NCBI GenBank assembly: GCA_963971405.1
Contig: OZ020485.1
Coordinates: forward strand, 12,772,001-12,836,000
Origin: Psococerastis gibbosa
Taxonomy: Eukaryota; Arthropoda; Insecta; Psocodea; Psocidae
Direction: 5' to 3'
Length of the DNA: 64,000 nucleotides
This document shows positions 32,041 to 43,977 of this stretch, in pieces. Made by a program: the position numbers and the translations under genes. The notes under the pieces are model-generated. The model made no database searches, was not told the origin of the DNA, and saw nothing but the letters and a program-made list of their open reading frames with translations. How positions within the stretch are numbered: the stretch's first letter is position 1; the number at the start of each line of letters is the position of its first letter.

Positions 32041-32489
32041 AATTGTCATTGACAAAAACCTTATTTTCAATTCAATTCTCAAACATAAAATCTATCAATA
32101 AGTGAAGTTCATTGACAAAGTTCCGCCAGAAAATTACATTCAAATTATATTTTTTAGCTTGAAACATTGGAAGCAGCGGTGAAAATTCGTCAATGCAAGA
32201 TGCAGTGCACTCTTCAGCTAAATACGAATAACTTAGGACGGAACAAAATTCACAAGGTTGAATGTAATAATAGTTTTATTTTATTTTATTTTAACAGAAA
32301 ACGATAGTTGAAGAATTTAAATTGTGAGACCCACAATTCAAATTGGAAGAGAGAAAACATAGAAATGAAATCATTGCCTACCGACTTACTCTATATTTTT
32401 ATTTCATGTGACGTTGACATGTATCTTTCTATACACATATTAATAAAGCTGTTAATTTGTTTGCCAGTTTTTTTTTTTTTTTTTTATAT
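32041..32489. other. AT-rich non-coding spacer
   Basis: No supported gene. A run of T bases occurs at 32468-32483. Confidence 0.5.
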
Positions 32490-33466
32490 AAGTTGGGGTA
32501 CAGGTGTTACCTGTGTGCACTTAAGCCTATTGGCCTATTGTGCCCCCTACAACAAAGTATCTACATCACTTTCTCGAGGCCTATCTCCCTCACGAGAGCC
32601 AGGATCTTGAGGGGATTCAGAAGTGGTAGGTCTTTTACATGTAACTGCAAGCTTTCCGAGCATGCTGCTCTTCTTCGTGCGATTGCATCGCATCGCATCG
32701 CAGGTCCTCCGCACCTTCATTGCAGAATCTGCAAGACTATAGTTGTCTCCCTAAGAGACTCCAGATATTTAACCCCAGGACCAAAGACGCCAAGGCCTGT
32801 TCTTGGTTTGGTACTTCCTAGCCTAGAGCCATCAGTATACCACTTGATTGTGTGACTATTGAGAATTCCTGCTGATTCGCAGCATTCTTTCATTGCCCCT
32901 AATATAGTTTCGAATTCCCTCCTAAAACAGTATTTTGGATGGATTCTATCGCTTGGCATATCCAGGCAGTGGTCAGACGTAGTCAGAGAGGCTGAGTCTC
33001 TCTTAATTGCCCTTCCACTCCTAGTAATGCCATTTCTGCAGAAGTTTCCACTGCAACATGGAGGGGTGGGAAGTCCAGTACTATCTCCATTGCTGCAGTG
33101 GGACAGGATTACATAGCCCCTGTAAAGCATCATGTTAGAGAATACGGGCTTCTGAATGTAGCCATAATTTGGATTATTCAGAGAAAAATTCTCATGTGGT
33201 TTGATTTTGCCATGTCCATGAAGCCATTGTTTGCCAGTTAGTGTTGCCCCAGGTGAGCGATGTTTTACCTTGCGGCGCCTAAAAACATATCTAAGAACAA
33301 GAACAGTAGAGGAACGCTGGAATGGTTTGGCATTATTAAATGTCCATCCCGCCATAAATCTCGATCCAGACGCAATAATAACACGTTTTGCCAATAAACG
33401 AAAACATCGAAGGGTCGACTTAGTTTTGTGGGCCGAAATAGACATAAAATACAATCGTCCTTTCAT
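32490..33466 (-). pseudogene. LINE fragment, minus strand, with RNase H domain
   Basis: A 249-codon frame (32717-33466, read leftwards) covers the part between RT and RNase H and enters RNase H with HTIKWYTDGSRLGSTKPRTG and GVFGPGVKYLESL. The TDGS Asp and the following Gly-rich turn are standard for LINE RNase H. Further RNase H coding continues leftwards to about 32490 in other frames. The presence of RNase H fits I/R1/LOA-like or related LINEs. It is truncated at both ends. Confidence 0.75.
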
Positions 33467-33479
33467 ACTGTAATTACAT

Positions 33480-34696
33480 TTAATTTTGTGTTGCTTACAA
33501 TAATCAATTAATAATTATTATCATTTGTTACATTGTGGTTAACCTTCAAATGATTTGGATGTGTAACTCTACTTAAGGAAGTAAAGAAATTTTTGCAGCT
33601 GTATCAATTTTTTAATAGTTTTTTTAGTGTCTGTAGGAAGTAGGTAACGACCAAAACAGCTACATGTTGTCGTATATAGTAGGATGCCAATGGTCCACAT
33701 CAAAGAGCACTAGCGACAATACTATGGAGGGGGGCAAATACGACCGTGACCCCCCCCCCTCTTAAAAGAAACTATGTATCCGCCTCTGTGAAGACCCGAA
33801 TTTTAACAGACAATAGACGGATTCTTATATTATTATTACGTCCCTGCAGCCCTACTATTTCGTTTACCGACAAACTTAACATCAGGAAAAGAATTACATT
33901 ATTCTGAGTAAGCCCCTATTGATTCAGTTGTTATAAATAAAATAGTGATAAATGAGCGGGCTATTTAAATTCATTCAATTGATCCTCCGCTATATATATA
34001 TATATTTTAAAATATTAATTTTCCCCTTACATTTCGACAAATTATTTATAATTTTTAATAGGGTATTCACTGTGTTTATAGACGTCGAAAAAACGGGGAA
34101 ATAGAGAAATAACTCAGCGAGAGGATGGAAACCGTAGAAATAGAAGAAGCATAGGGGTGGGCGATGCTTATTTGTTTTCTTCGACATCTATGACGTCTAT
34201 AACATTAATACTGTGAGTCAGCGCAGCATCAAAATAAGCTCCATTATATATTTGCTACAAAGCTGAAAAACTGTGGACTACTTGGACCGAAAATGGTCCA
34301 CCAAAAGCACACTACAATAGGTCGATCTCAGGCTGGTTCGATGTAGTCACAATTTAAATATTGGCGCCTAACTTGTGACTGGCGACTCGTCCGCCACCTA
34401 TGTAAAACTATCACATCTAACTTTCAAGTCTTCACCAATCTGACTCTTCACATCTGCAACCAACTGCCACTACTTTATAATTTAATAAGTTCTACTAAAA
34501 TAACAAGTCTTTTACCTTCATATTATTTAATCAACTGCTACTGAACAACTATTTTACATGCAAGAATCTGTCTCAAGAAAAGGAATCCTCCTAACCGAGC
34601 TCGGAAAGGTATCAAGTAAGAGAACACCAAAACCATCTGTAAGTACCTACATAAATTCATCTTTCCCTAAACCTATTATACTAAATAAACATCTAC
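33480..34696. other. Non-coding AT-rich DNA
   Basis: No gene was seen. Contents include a C/G-rich transposon-like end near 33728-33785 (GGGGGGC and CCCCCCCCCC) and a (TA)n run at 33991-34005. Confidence 0.5.
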
Positions 34697-35380
34697 GATG
34701 GTCAAGTTTTCGAAGATTGGTTTTTTAAGTGCATGCTTCCTGTTTTATCTCAACAAGAGGTCCTCATTGGAGACAATCTATCATCTCATATACGTATGAA
34801 AGTTTTAGAAGGTTGTAAAGAGAATAATATAAAGTTTATATGCTTTCCCCGAATACAACACACATCTTGCAAGTTGCAGCCCCTTAACGTGGCCGTTTTT
34901 AGGGGCATGAAGAGGCACTGGAGGCGCATACTCGACGACTGGAAGCAAATTCCATACGGGTCGAGATGTGGAACGATTCCAAAAGATCAATTCCCCAGGT
35001 TGATACATGATTTGTGGCAAACCATTGATCCCGAAGGGGTCATCATTAAGGCAGGGTAAAAAAAAACTGGAATTTGTCCACTTGATCCACAGACTGTAAC
35101 ATCACAAATGCCGAATTCACTAGTCGAAAGCGATACGATGAAATCCACGAAGGACGTTGTAGGCGATGCCTTTTTGTACAAGCTAAAAACGCTGAGACAA
35201 GATGTAACCAGTAAACGAAATAGGATACGAAAAAAATTACATGTCCACGCTGGCCAAAGTGTGACTGCAGAGGAGCTAGCTGATGCTATATCTGAACCTG
35301 AAAACCCGGATTCAAAAGAAACGAATACTACAGAAGAGCTAGAAAGAAGGAAAGGCGTCTGGAGGCCTTTGGAGCTTTGC
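34697..35380 (+). pseudogene. pogo/Tigger/Jerky-type transposase C-terminal fragment (DDE_1)
   Basis: The frame begins GQVFEDWFFKCMLPVLSQQE and continues LIGDNLSSHIRMKVLEGCKE, NIKFICFPR, LQPLNVAVFRGMKRHWRRIL. This is the block with the second Asp and the LQPLD-AVF motif of pogo superfamily transposases. The conserved HLLQP position reads CKLQP, a substitution. A stop at 35057 precedes a further 126-codon stretch (35108 on) with the usual basic tail (RKKLHVHAGQSVTAEELADA). The N-terminal helix-turn-helix and first Asp are absent. Confidence 0.8.
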
Positions 35381-35700
35381 CTGGTCCTCCACCGTTTTCG
35401 AACACTAACCGGTTTCCTGCCGATGCGGAATATGTTGATCTCGATGGGGTCATGGTTCCTCACTTTGAGCAGATGTTGCAGGCAATAGACTTGCCTGACC
35501 GTGCCATGGAACGGGAGGGTCATAATAATTGGGGTCTTTCCGATGCGAAGAGGTCATTTGATGTGGCCTTTTCGAAAATTGCCGGAGCTCTTAGAGCCCT
35601 GGACGAGCAGGCTCTTCTTCGGTTCGGTATTTATACGCGGGCTTCTTTTGAGCATCATTTTTCTTTGACGTGGGGAAACCCACCTCCTGCTGTTCCGTAA
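35377..35700 (+). CDS. 107-codon ORF of unknown function
   Basis: The frame reads VDLDGVMVPHFEQMLQAIDL and FGIYTRASFEHHFSLTWGNP to a stop at 35698. It overlaps the pogo tail in another frame. It is protein-like (mixed hydrophobic and charged, no low complexity) but no family was recognised. It may be an exon of an adjoining element. Confidence 0.3.
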   Translation: MPGPPPFSNTNRFPADAEYVDLDGVMVPHFEQMLQAIDLPDRAMEREGHNNWGLSDAKRSFDVAFSKIAGALRALDEQALLRFGIYTRASFEHHFSLTWGNPPPAVP

Positions 35701-36295
35701 ATTTCCTTTGTTATTTTTATTTATTTTCTGTTTCCTTCTTCAATTTATTGTTATCGCTTAATTAATTGGTGGTCCAGTAGCCGTTCTTACACAACGGTGC
35801 GTACGGGGATCGTAACCCCCGCCTGAGGAGCGTTAGCCTCACCAGGTAGTTGTGCATGTTAGTGCAAAACTTAGCAAGTTGAGTGCTGTGCCGCTTTTTC
35901 TCATGCAGCAGTTCAGTTCCGTCTCTTGCCTATAAGCTCACGCATTTAGTATTACCTACCTTTATCTATTTTATTTGTTTTTTACTTATTAATTACTTGC
36001 CGCGGACTGTGCTATTGTATCGTACTTCCTGCCTAACACCTCATCCTGTCTCACTATGGCTCTTACTACTCTGCTACTGTACTTCAGCACCGGTACCGGT
36101 AAGCGTCGGCTACACGTCTCATGGTAAGCCACAGTGCTCCTGCACCTCCTTCTAGCGCCCAGCCGCGTCTAGTGATTCCGAGACTGCATGACGACTCCGA
36201 AGGATCGAATTCCATAAGCAGTGATAGTGATAGTCAGCCAGATACTCCTAAAAGAGAAGATCCCTATGCTGGTACCATTCACACTCGCCAAGACT
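35701..36295. other. No clear gene
   Basis: A 79-codon Ser/Pro-rich frame at 36121-36360 may be the N-terminal end of the LINE that follows, but it is not convincing. Nothing else was seen. Confidence 0.4.
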
Positions 36296-36889
36296 TTCGA
36301 GCGGATCATCCTACAGAGACTCAACAAATTTCTAGACAAAAGGAAGATTCTCAGGCCTGAGTAGTTTGGATTCCGACCAGGTCATAATACTCAGCATCAG
36401 CTTATCCGATTGGCAGAGCATGTGCTTAAGTTCTGGGGCCAAAAGAAGAAGACAGGAGCTGTTCTCCTCGACGTAGCCAAGGCGTTCGATTCTGTCTGGA
36501 CCCAAGGGCTCATCAAGAAGTTGATTGACCTTAAGCTGCCTGACAAGTTGATTCATCTCCTTCTCTCATATTTGACGAATAGGACTCTACGAGTTGACAT
36601 CGATGGCACTCAGTCGGATCTTTTTCCCATCACGGCGGGTGTCCCGCAGGGCAGTATCCTGGGTCCGGTCCTGTTTCTACTCTACATCAATGATTTACCA
36701 GGGATTGAAGTTGAACTGGGCATCTATGCAGATGACACCATCATATATGCTTCTTCCCAGAGAGTCAAAAATATGCAAAGACCTAAACCTAAATCGAGCC
36801 CTGGAGGCCATCCAGCTTTGGTGTACAAAATGGCGAGTACTGATAAATGCAGTTCAAGAGAATTCTCCACACTATGCATATTTCAATGA
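36296..36889 (+). pseudogene. jockey-like LINE reverse transcriptase fragment
   Basis: The frame starts FERIILQRLNKFL, passes an in-frame stop at about 36359, then reads FGFRPGHNTQHQLIRLAEHV, GAVLLDVAKAFDSVW, TAGVPQGSILGPVLFLLYIN, and the catalytic box YADDTIIYA near 36725. After the box it jumps out of the RT, so the thumb and C-terminus are lost. It immediately precedes copy 3 of the ISL2EU-like family. Confidence 0.85.
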
Positions 36890-36890
36890 A

Positions 36891-38590
36891 TGAGATCGAG
36901 CGTGCCAGAGTGCGGGTTTCCGTTAAGAAGTGCTGATCGCAACCAATGCCATTTACTGGGATCATGATGATAATTAATGATTAAGCCATTGGTGTATGGC
37001 GTTCAAAGTGCCAACAGGCAATGTCACCTTATTGACACGCCATGGCGAAGGATCGATACTCAATAGGGTAGTTTGTATGTGATAACTCTCTTACAACACC
37101 GGGGGCCCGGATATCGGCCTATATTTTATCATACGTTGAAAAATTATGACTAATCCTCCCAATTCTATAGGCTATAATTTATTGTATTTCTGTTGTTCCT
37201 TTTAGTATTAGCAAATGAGAAATCATCGCAGTCGCAGTCACCGTCAGTCGCTCATTTCAGGTCAAGCCCCGGCTTATAACTGCCAGTTCTTCTTGGAAAC
37301 CAGATACCATGAGCCGGGGTCCATAGAAAACGCCTGAAAAACAGTCAAGGGAGCCTCGACGCGGATGTCAAATTCGGACTTCACAAAATACTGATGAGAG
37401 TAACTCAAACAGCGATTTTTCAGCAAACGACCTCGCTGAATTAATGGAAATATCAGCAAGAAGAATGCGGCTGATAGTCTTGACTAACCCTAACAAATAT
37501 TTAGGGAGTTCGAAAGGATGCATATTTATTACAAGAGACATGTCCCTTCAGAATGTAGCAATTGTTCTGCGGCGTAATAGGCTCTGTAGAACCTTGGACG
37601 AAATCGGAGACAACTTCGGGCTTTCCCAGCAGCAGGCCAGTGCAATATTTCACAAGCCCAAGGTCCATTCTAAACGGATGCAGCTCATATTGGCCCCCAA
37701 GTGAGAAAATAATTGCGACCCTGTCAATTTTAAAAGTTTAACTTGCATTTTAGACGCTTTCGAAATCGATATTCAAAGGCTGACGAATCCAGTCCATCAG
37801 GCAGCCACATGGTCTCAATACAAAATATGTAATACAACCAGGTAGATACTGGTTTCGTGGGTGTCGAAAGGGTAAGGAGGTCGGATTGAGGATCCAGGGA
37901 TTGTAAATCAGTCCGATTTCTTAACTAAATTACCGACAGGTGGCTTAGATATGACAGATCGTGGGTTCAAGACTCTGGAACCCTATCTCTTATCAAACTA
38001 TTGCCGTATTGCCCAATCCCCGAGCGGGTTTTTAGATGCTGGTGCCACCATGACTCGGGAAGAGGTATTGCGGACTAAGCAAATTACCGTGCTCCGCATT
38101 CATGTGGAGCGCGTTATAGAGCGCATAAGGGAGGAAAAGTTGCTCTCCATGCAATCTTGTGCCAGCAGCGCAGAATCAAGAGCCGTGCTGGAAGAGGGCT
38201 TGCGTTTAATGAGTGAGGACATCAGCATGTCTCAAGCAGTGCCTTCTGTATATACTTTTGATGCGATCAGCCTGAGAGGTGAGAGCAGCTCCGATGGAGA
38301 CGACGGTTCTCATGAAGGACAAGATCCCTACCTTGTGAGATTCGAGTAAATGAGATGAACTAGGACCCGTCTGATAAGGACACAGACCGACTAACCCTCC
38401 TCCCACAACCTGCCCTAACGCCTTTAATCAGAGTTCCCATGCTTCTGCTGGCGTGAGCTTGACAGATCCCAGATGATCAAGAAGATGGAACCACGTCTCA
38501 GGGGTAGCCCCCAACTACGGATGACGCAGTTACTTCACCCCAAATGTATATGACACCTAAATTATATTCCAATGCAAGTTATTTCCATTA
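36891..38590 (+). pseudogene. Copy 3 of the ISL2EU-like transposon (transposase remnant)
   Basis: The longest copy, holding the site that is empty here but occupied by the errantivirus in copy 2 (37081-37100). 37444-37704 encodes the helix-turn-helix: LQNVAIVLRRNRLCRTLDEI, then GDNFGLSQQQASAIF. 37951-38349 encodes the C-terminal DDE block: MTDRGFKTLEPYLLSNYCRI, MTREEVLRTKQI, HVERVIERIREEKLL. The two pieces do not join in one frame, and the DDE block's first Asp is not visible. A short acidic end follows. The order resembles PIF/Harbinger-ISL2EU transposases; superfamily assignment is moderately sure. Confidence 0.75.
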
Positions 38591-38599
38591 GCATTTTAC

Positions 38600-39135
38600 A
38601 TTGCTGAAGGAGAACTACATTACAGAGGCAGACTCGGCAAGGGCAAGAGGTGAAGTAGCAAGCAGAAGGCATGAGCTGTTGCGTTTTTACAAATTAGCTC
38701 CTAGAAATTATAATGCGATTACGAAGATGTACCTGCCTAACAAATAATCGTCAGTTTTGACGCACCTACGAAGTGTACCCTTCAATGTTGGCTTAAATAA
38801 CTGCATTTCCATCTGCTCCAGCTGGAAACATGAGTGAATGCGATAAGTAATACGTGCTGCGTTTTGATAAAGTTGCGATTGGTTCCCATCTGGAGTATAA
38901 TACCAAAGATGATGTGATTGACGGGCACATGGATTTCGGAGCTGGTGAAAGGTTAAAAATTTGCAAACCCCGGGGCGATTAACAAGCTTGTTAAGGAATC
39001 CAATGTACCCAGGTGGAATGGATATTTCCTACATAACACGGAGAAAATGCTTACCATCTACGATCCGTCACACCTATTGAAATGCACGAGGACTTTGCTG
39101 GTTTGCCATCCGCTACGCATCAATAAGAATCAAGT
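38600..39135 (+). pseudogene. P-like transposase fragment
   Basis: Frames read ARGEVASRRHELLRFYKLAP, later FDKVAIGSHLEYNTKDDVID with GHMDFGAG, and INKLVKESNVPRWNGYFLHN with TIYDPSHLLKCTR. FD-(I/V)-x(n)-H...DFG and PSHLLKCTRN are typical of the RNase H-like and GTP-binding insertion regions of P/THAP9-type transposases. It is frameshifted and truncated. Confidence 0.65.
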
Positions 39136-39139
39136 AGTA

Positions 39140-39395
39140 CACTGGATCACGTCTACGCTGGTGAGACAGATGGACTACTGTGTTGAAGGAAATGAAGGCC
39201 GCTGGCAATGATGTTGAAAAGTCACTTCTGCCAGACTTGATAAAGTATTGCAGCACCCTACCAGGCTCAAATGCGGAATCTGAAAGGGTGTTCAGCGAAA
39301 TTTTCAACTACTGGACAAGCAAGAAATCTCAGCTTGAGGTAAGCCAATTGTCATTGACAAAACCTTATTTTCAATTCAATTCCCTTATAACATAA
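39140..39395 (+). pseudogene. hAT transposase C-terminal fragment (copy 2)
   Basis: Reads LPDLIKYCSTLPGSNAESER then VFSEIFNYWTSKKSQLEV, the hAT dimerisation motif (SNAESERVFS). It is related to the fragment at 31745-32040. Confidence 0.75.
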
Positions 39396-39691
39396 AATCT
39401 TTCAGGACCGGTTCTTTTTAAAGAATGCCAGAATTAACTTAGACGGATTTAAAGCTCAATATTAGTAATTACGTATTTAAATTAACGTACTCTTTTGCCT
39501 AGCACCTGTTGGCTGATCTGTTTAGAAATAAAGTAGGTTTTATGTAAAAATATAATAATATATATTATCATATTATATTTTTGTAATATTAATAAATAAA
39601 AGTAAGTTTTATCATTATCTCGAAATCGCAATTTTGTCACTTGTACCCCTTGGCTTCTGGGCCCTTCATTATGTAATGTTGATACATCAAA

Positions 39692-40233
39692 TATGAATGT
39701 AGTCGAAGAGGTGATGAGTAGAAGAAGGGTAGTAAAATTTATAATAACGCGGCCGAAAGAGGCCAATTTTTGTTGAAAATCGTGCACACCCCCAAAGCCA
39801 AACCCCTTGCTTGATCACCACAAATATAGCATGACGTGATAGAAGTACTCATGATAGTGGTTTTCAAACTATGCACAAAGGACCTATTGCACATTTTAGA
39901 ATAACGATTGACCATCTACAGCACAATGACATATGATATTTGCATGTCTTCACCGGTTTGAAAACAGCTGATTTCTTTTTTAGTGTACAATTCGTTAGAA
40001 ATAGACTTCTGCCGTGAAGTAGACTACTTTAGGAATTGTAAATTAAGTATATGCAGTATTGTAGATGCAACCAAAAGCTTAGTGTTAGGTTCCACTGAAA
40101 TCAAAGATATACTAGCTAACCTTGCCGAAGAAGATCGCCAAAGCGAGCGGATTGTATCAACAAATTTTGTGTTTAGAGACATCGATTTTTGCAGCTCTTT
40201 GGCACGATAGTTTAGAACGTGTGAATTCGGTTA
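39692..40233 (+). repeat. Tandem duplication, first copy
   Basis: About 540 bases, starting ATGAATGTAGTCGAAGAGG, are repeated immediately downstream. Differences include several small indels (for example AATGACATATGATATT against AATGAAAAATATT). Confidence 0.85.
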
Positions 40234-40247
40234 ACATTAATATCGAA

Positions 40248-40816
40248 TATGAATGTAGTCCAAGAGGTGATGGGTAGAAGAAAATGCATGTCTGGGTATT
40301 AAAATTTATAATAACGCGGCCGAAAGAGGCCAATTTTTGTTGAAAATCGTGCACACCCCTGACGTTTCACACCCTCAAAGCCAAACCCCTTGCTTGATCA
40401 CCACAAATATAGCATGGCGTGATAGAAGTACTCATGATAGTGGTTTTCAAACTATGCACAAAGGACCTATTGCACATTTTAGAATAACGATTGACCATCT
40501 ACAGCACAATGAAAAATATTTGCATGTCTTCACCGGTTTGAAAACAGCTGATTTTTTTTAGTGTACAATTCGTTAGAAATAGACTTCTGCCGTGAAGTAG
40601 ACTACTTTAGGAATTGTAAATTAAGTATATGCAGTATTGTAGATGCAACCAAAAGCGTAGTGTTAGGTTCCACTGAAATCAAAGATATACTAGCTAACCT
40701 TGCCGAAGAAGATCGCCAAGCGAGTGGATTGTATCAACAAATTTCGTGTTTTGAGACATCGATTTTTGCAGCTCTTTGGCACGATAGTTTAGAACGTGTG
40801 AATTCGGTTAACATTA
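40248..40816 (+). repeat. Tandem duplication, second copy
   Basis: Matches 39692-40233 with small indels and substitutions. It carries the more coding-like version of the hAT segment and runs on into the rest of the hAT transposase. Confidence 0.85.
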
Positions 40817-41658
40817 GCCATCAAAATCCAAGAATCGATATTACCACTTATTTATACATTAACAATTATTTATATTAACACTTTTATCAATTTGATTGAG
40901 TCTCTGAAATCATACATTGACCAGCTTCGAGATTCATTTGAGGAGTACGAAAGAGAAGGAATTGATTTATGCGGACACTCTACTTACAAATCGGATAAAA
41001 CTCGCTAACGTATTCGGAGTGAGTGTTTGAAACCACTAGACTACGGAGCAGCTAAAGAAGCGGAGTTGAGTTGCAGTGAAGCATTTCGCATCCACAGCTT
41101 TCTGCCTGTAACGGACCAATTCGCGGTATCTCTAAGTCGAAGGTTAGCCGCATATTCAGAGATAAATCACATGTTTGGTTATATCCAAAATCTAGAAGAC
41201 ATAAGTGCAGGGGATCTTAAAGTCAAAGCGGAATTTTTAGTAACTTTTTATAAATACGACTTAGATGACAGTTTGTACAAGGAATTAGTTCAATTTCGAA
41301 AATTCGTAAATATTTACACAAAAGATCTCGATAAAAATGAAATTTTTAAGGGAGAAAAAATTAGTTATGAAAGATGGATGTACAATCTTCTATTGGAAAA
41401 CGAGTTGAAGACAGTTTCCCCAACGTATAAACAATGTTTAAATTATATTTGGTAATAATGAGTGGCAATATCAGCAGTGACAGGCCATTTTCCACTCTTA
41501 AAATTGTAAAAGATCCTCATCGCACAAGTACTTCAGAAGCTGGTCTAAACAATTTGTATATTTTAAAAATTAACCCCGATATTTTGCGAGAATTAAATTA
41601 TGACGACATTATAGACACTTTCGCTAATATGAAGAGCAGGAGAAAGAACTTCTACTAA
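40561..41658 (+). pseudogene. hAT-like (ZMYM1 type) transposase pseudogene, C-terminal half
   Basis: The segment 40561-40878 reads NSLEIDFCREVDYFRNCKLS and QQISCFETSIFAALWHDSLE, the region leading up to the hAT all-alpha insertion. An interrupted stretch continues with ESLKSYIDQLRDSFEEYERE. 41027-41455 reads KPLDYGAAKEAELSCSEAFR, LPVTDQFAVSLSRRLAAYSE. 41434-41658 gives the dimerisation domain: SGNISSDRPFSTLKIVKDPH and LRELNYDDIIDTFANMKSRR. There are several stops and frame changes. The usual SSAPSERxFS is altered to SSDRPFSTLK. Confidence 0.8.
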
Positions 41659-41860
41659 GTTTAATTTAAGGCCGAGATGCCATTTTTTTCAAAATGGATA
41701 TTCAAAAATTATTTAATTTCATGTTACCATTGGGCGATCTTCACTTTGAAATTTTGTTGCAATGTTTATTAAAATCATATTGCATTTAACGAAATTATTT
41801 TGAATTTGATTGATGTACATTAGTACCTACCTTACATATGAATACACAATACACACATAC

Positions 41861-42109
41861 AACATGAATAAACCCGGTAGGACGCCAAAAAGAGTAAAAA
41901 GAATGTTCAACGTAGGGCACCTTCCAATTGAGGGACCTACCAGGAAGAGTTGCAAGTCCTGCTATCAGCAGAAAAAAGTTGAAAAAAGAACGAACACTTA
42001 TTGCTCTGCTTGTGAAATAGCTGTGCAAACATTGCTTTGCGATTTATACCTGAAATGGACAAAAAGCAGAAGATTTCATAAAATTACTTGCACCGATTTT
42101 GGAGAATAA
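41861..42109 (+). pseudogene. piggyBac-type transposase C-terminal cysteine-rich fragment
   Basis: Reads MNKPGRTPKRVKRMFNVGHL, PIEGPTRKSCKSCYQQKKVE, KRTNTYCSACEIAVQTLLCD, LYLKWT. Cys pairs in this spacing (CxxCxnCxxC) fit the C-terminal RING-like zinc region of piggyBac transposases. No catalytic core adjoins it. Confidence 0.55.
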
Positions 42110-42339
42110 TGCAATTGGAATTTTGCTAGCTGATCAATATGGCGCATTGAGTTCCCAGCGTTTTAAAGTCATTCATCGCATGGAAAGGGACCGAGAGGGT
42201 GCAAGAGTACTCAACACGGCTCAGTGGACTGTACAGTGGGTCAGCGGCTTTTCAGTTATCGATGCGGTGCGGTCGGATTTACAGCCAATTCTTGTTCATG
42301 TTCGTCGCCCACAGATATGCGTTAGCGGTTGAAAGCGAT

Positions 42340-42845
42340 TGATTGATCATACCACCACATGGTTTACTAAACACTTTGTATATGCCGATGACGCAGCTGT
42401 TCAGCTGTTGCAGTACAGGACAAAACGTTCGAGGCGGTTGGGCAAAAGTTGGAATTGGCCTAGCTAAGTATGTTAACAACAACTTACTGAAACCAAATCC
42501 ATCTATTTTCATCTCCGCAATAAGCAGTCTGACAGAGAACTGAAAGTAATATGGGGTAATGAAAAACTCAGACATAACAACTACCTGAAATATTTAGGTG
42601 TTATTTTCCACAGAACCCCCCCCCCCCCCCCCCCTATAAAAAGCATTGCGAAGCCACGAAGATGCAGGTGTTCACCCGAAACAACCTAGTACAAAAGCTT
42701 ACTGGTAGCTCATGGGGTGCCCAGCCAGGAACACTGAGAACCTCTGCACTTGGGCTTTGCTTCTGAACGGGAGAATACGCAGCTCCTGTGGGCTGTGTGG
42801 CACAGTCGGTTCATGCCAAAGAGGTGGATGTTGCTCTAAGCCAGT
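42340..42845 (+). pseudogene. LINE reverse transcriptase fragment (YADD and thumb)
   Basis: Reads HFVYADDAA, LKPNPS with FHLRNKQSDREL, YLKYLGVIFHRT, a 19-C tract at 42616-42634 that throws the frame, then YKKHCEAT, TRNNLVQKLTGSSWGAQPGT, LRTSALGLCF, a stop, and HAKEVDVAL. This is the RT palm end and thumb of a CR1/Jockey-related LINE. The poly(C) tract occupies the place where relatives have about TLSYKKH. Confidence 0.8.
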
Positions 42846-43280
42846 GGTTCCCAACCGGTGGTTCGCGAGAATGCCTCCAAAATATGTACTATTGCCTCTC
42901 TAACTTGGCCTATTTGGAGAAATTTTAATTTATTTAGTTTGAAACCCGAAGACCTGCCTGAGAGTATTCAAGAAGAGGTAATCGAACATCAGAACGGCCG
43001 CAATTTCAGGGATTCTTTTAAAACAGGTATAAGTTTGGAAGAGCTGTCGTGCGAAAAGGCTCAATCATACGCGAATATTCGTCACGTAGCATTGCGTTAA
43101 CCTCATGATGTTTTCTACTACGTTTTTGTAAGAGCAGGCGTTCTCGACTTAGCTGATTATAAAAAATAATCAGCGAAACCGGCCGAGTGTTTGCAGTGAC
43201 GCATGAGTTGCCATTAACAAGAACATTAAGCCGAGAATACAACAACTTGTAAAAAACATGCGTGCCCAAGTTTCACATTA
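42846..43280 (+). pseudogene. hAT-derived fragment (ZBED5/SCAND3-like C-terminus)
   Basis: The segment opens with CAGTGGTTCCCAACCGGTGG, similar to hAT-Charlie terminal repeats. The frame 42858-43100 reads LPESIQEEVIEHQNGRNFRD, a block found before the dimerisation motif of ZBED5-like hAT proteins. A broken tail to 43280 carries ALTRTLSREYNNL-like coding. No SERxFS motif survives. Confidence 0.55.
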
Positions 43281-43384
43281 ACTTTGTCGTACATTAAAAT
43301 CATACTGTAAGCTAAATATAGTGTTTATACTTGTAAGCCTTAGAATTCTATAATAATAATAAAATCAATGTATGGGGTCCGCAG

Positions 43385-43977
43385 CGACACATTGTCGGGC
43401 TGAGTGGGTGTTGCAGTGACAAACGCTTGGAAGACATACGGGAGGTTGAAGAAAGTAGATATAAGATGTCGCTGCTACAATTCCAATCAATGGCCCAGGC
43501 CCTTACTAGTGCCAATAAGACAACTTCTTCTAAGAAAAGGGGCCGCCCTGCATCTTTCTCGTCGACTCCTACTGCATCACCTGTGCCCGAGGCACGAAAA
43601 AAAATACCAATTCCCGAAATTGCGAGAGACGAGGTGGGACACGGGCTAGAATATGGTCCACGGGGAAGATGCATGGTGTGCATTAAGTGTCAAACTCAAG
43701 TGAAGCTCTAAATGCAACGTACACTTGTGCTTCACAAAGAAAAATAATTGTTTCAAACAATCATTTGAAATAAACTTGACTTTGTTTTAATTATTTTTGT
43801 TCTCTTCTTACCAATGCGTATCGAAATACGCATTCCCCCAAAATCTCCCCCCCCCCCCCCCCCCGACGGAATATTTTTAAAAACCTCCAAGGCGATATTT
43901 ACTAGTGCTATATCATCATAAATCAACATATATATATTTTTTTATGCGTTATCATAATTTGGTATTGAAAGGGTTAA
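43385..43977 (+). pseudogene. piggyBac transposase 3' end with terminal repeat
   Basis: 43427-43711 encodes a linker (SSKKRGRPASFSSTPTASPV) and ARDEVGHGLEYGPRGRC, the start of the C-terminal zinc region; CNVHLCFTKKN follows after a frameshift. The 3' end is an A/T-rich stretch with an 18-C tract (43847-43864) and ends ATTGAAAGGGTTAA; GGGTTAA is the mirror of the TTAACCC that begins piggyBac elements. TTAA lies at 43974-43977. The transposase core is missing. Confidence 0.75.

Noticed and set aside
32680-32702. CATCG repeats as a possible regulatory array
   Set aside because: Only a few repeats (GCATCGCATCGCATCGCA) inside a LINE fragment; slippage is enough.
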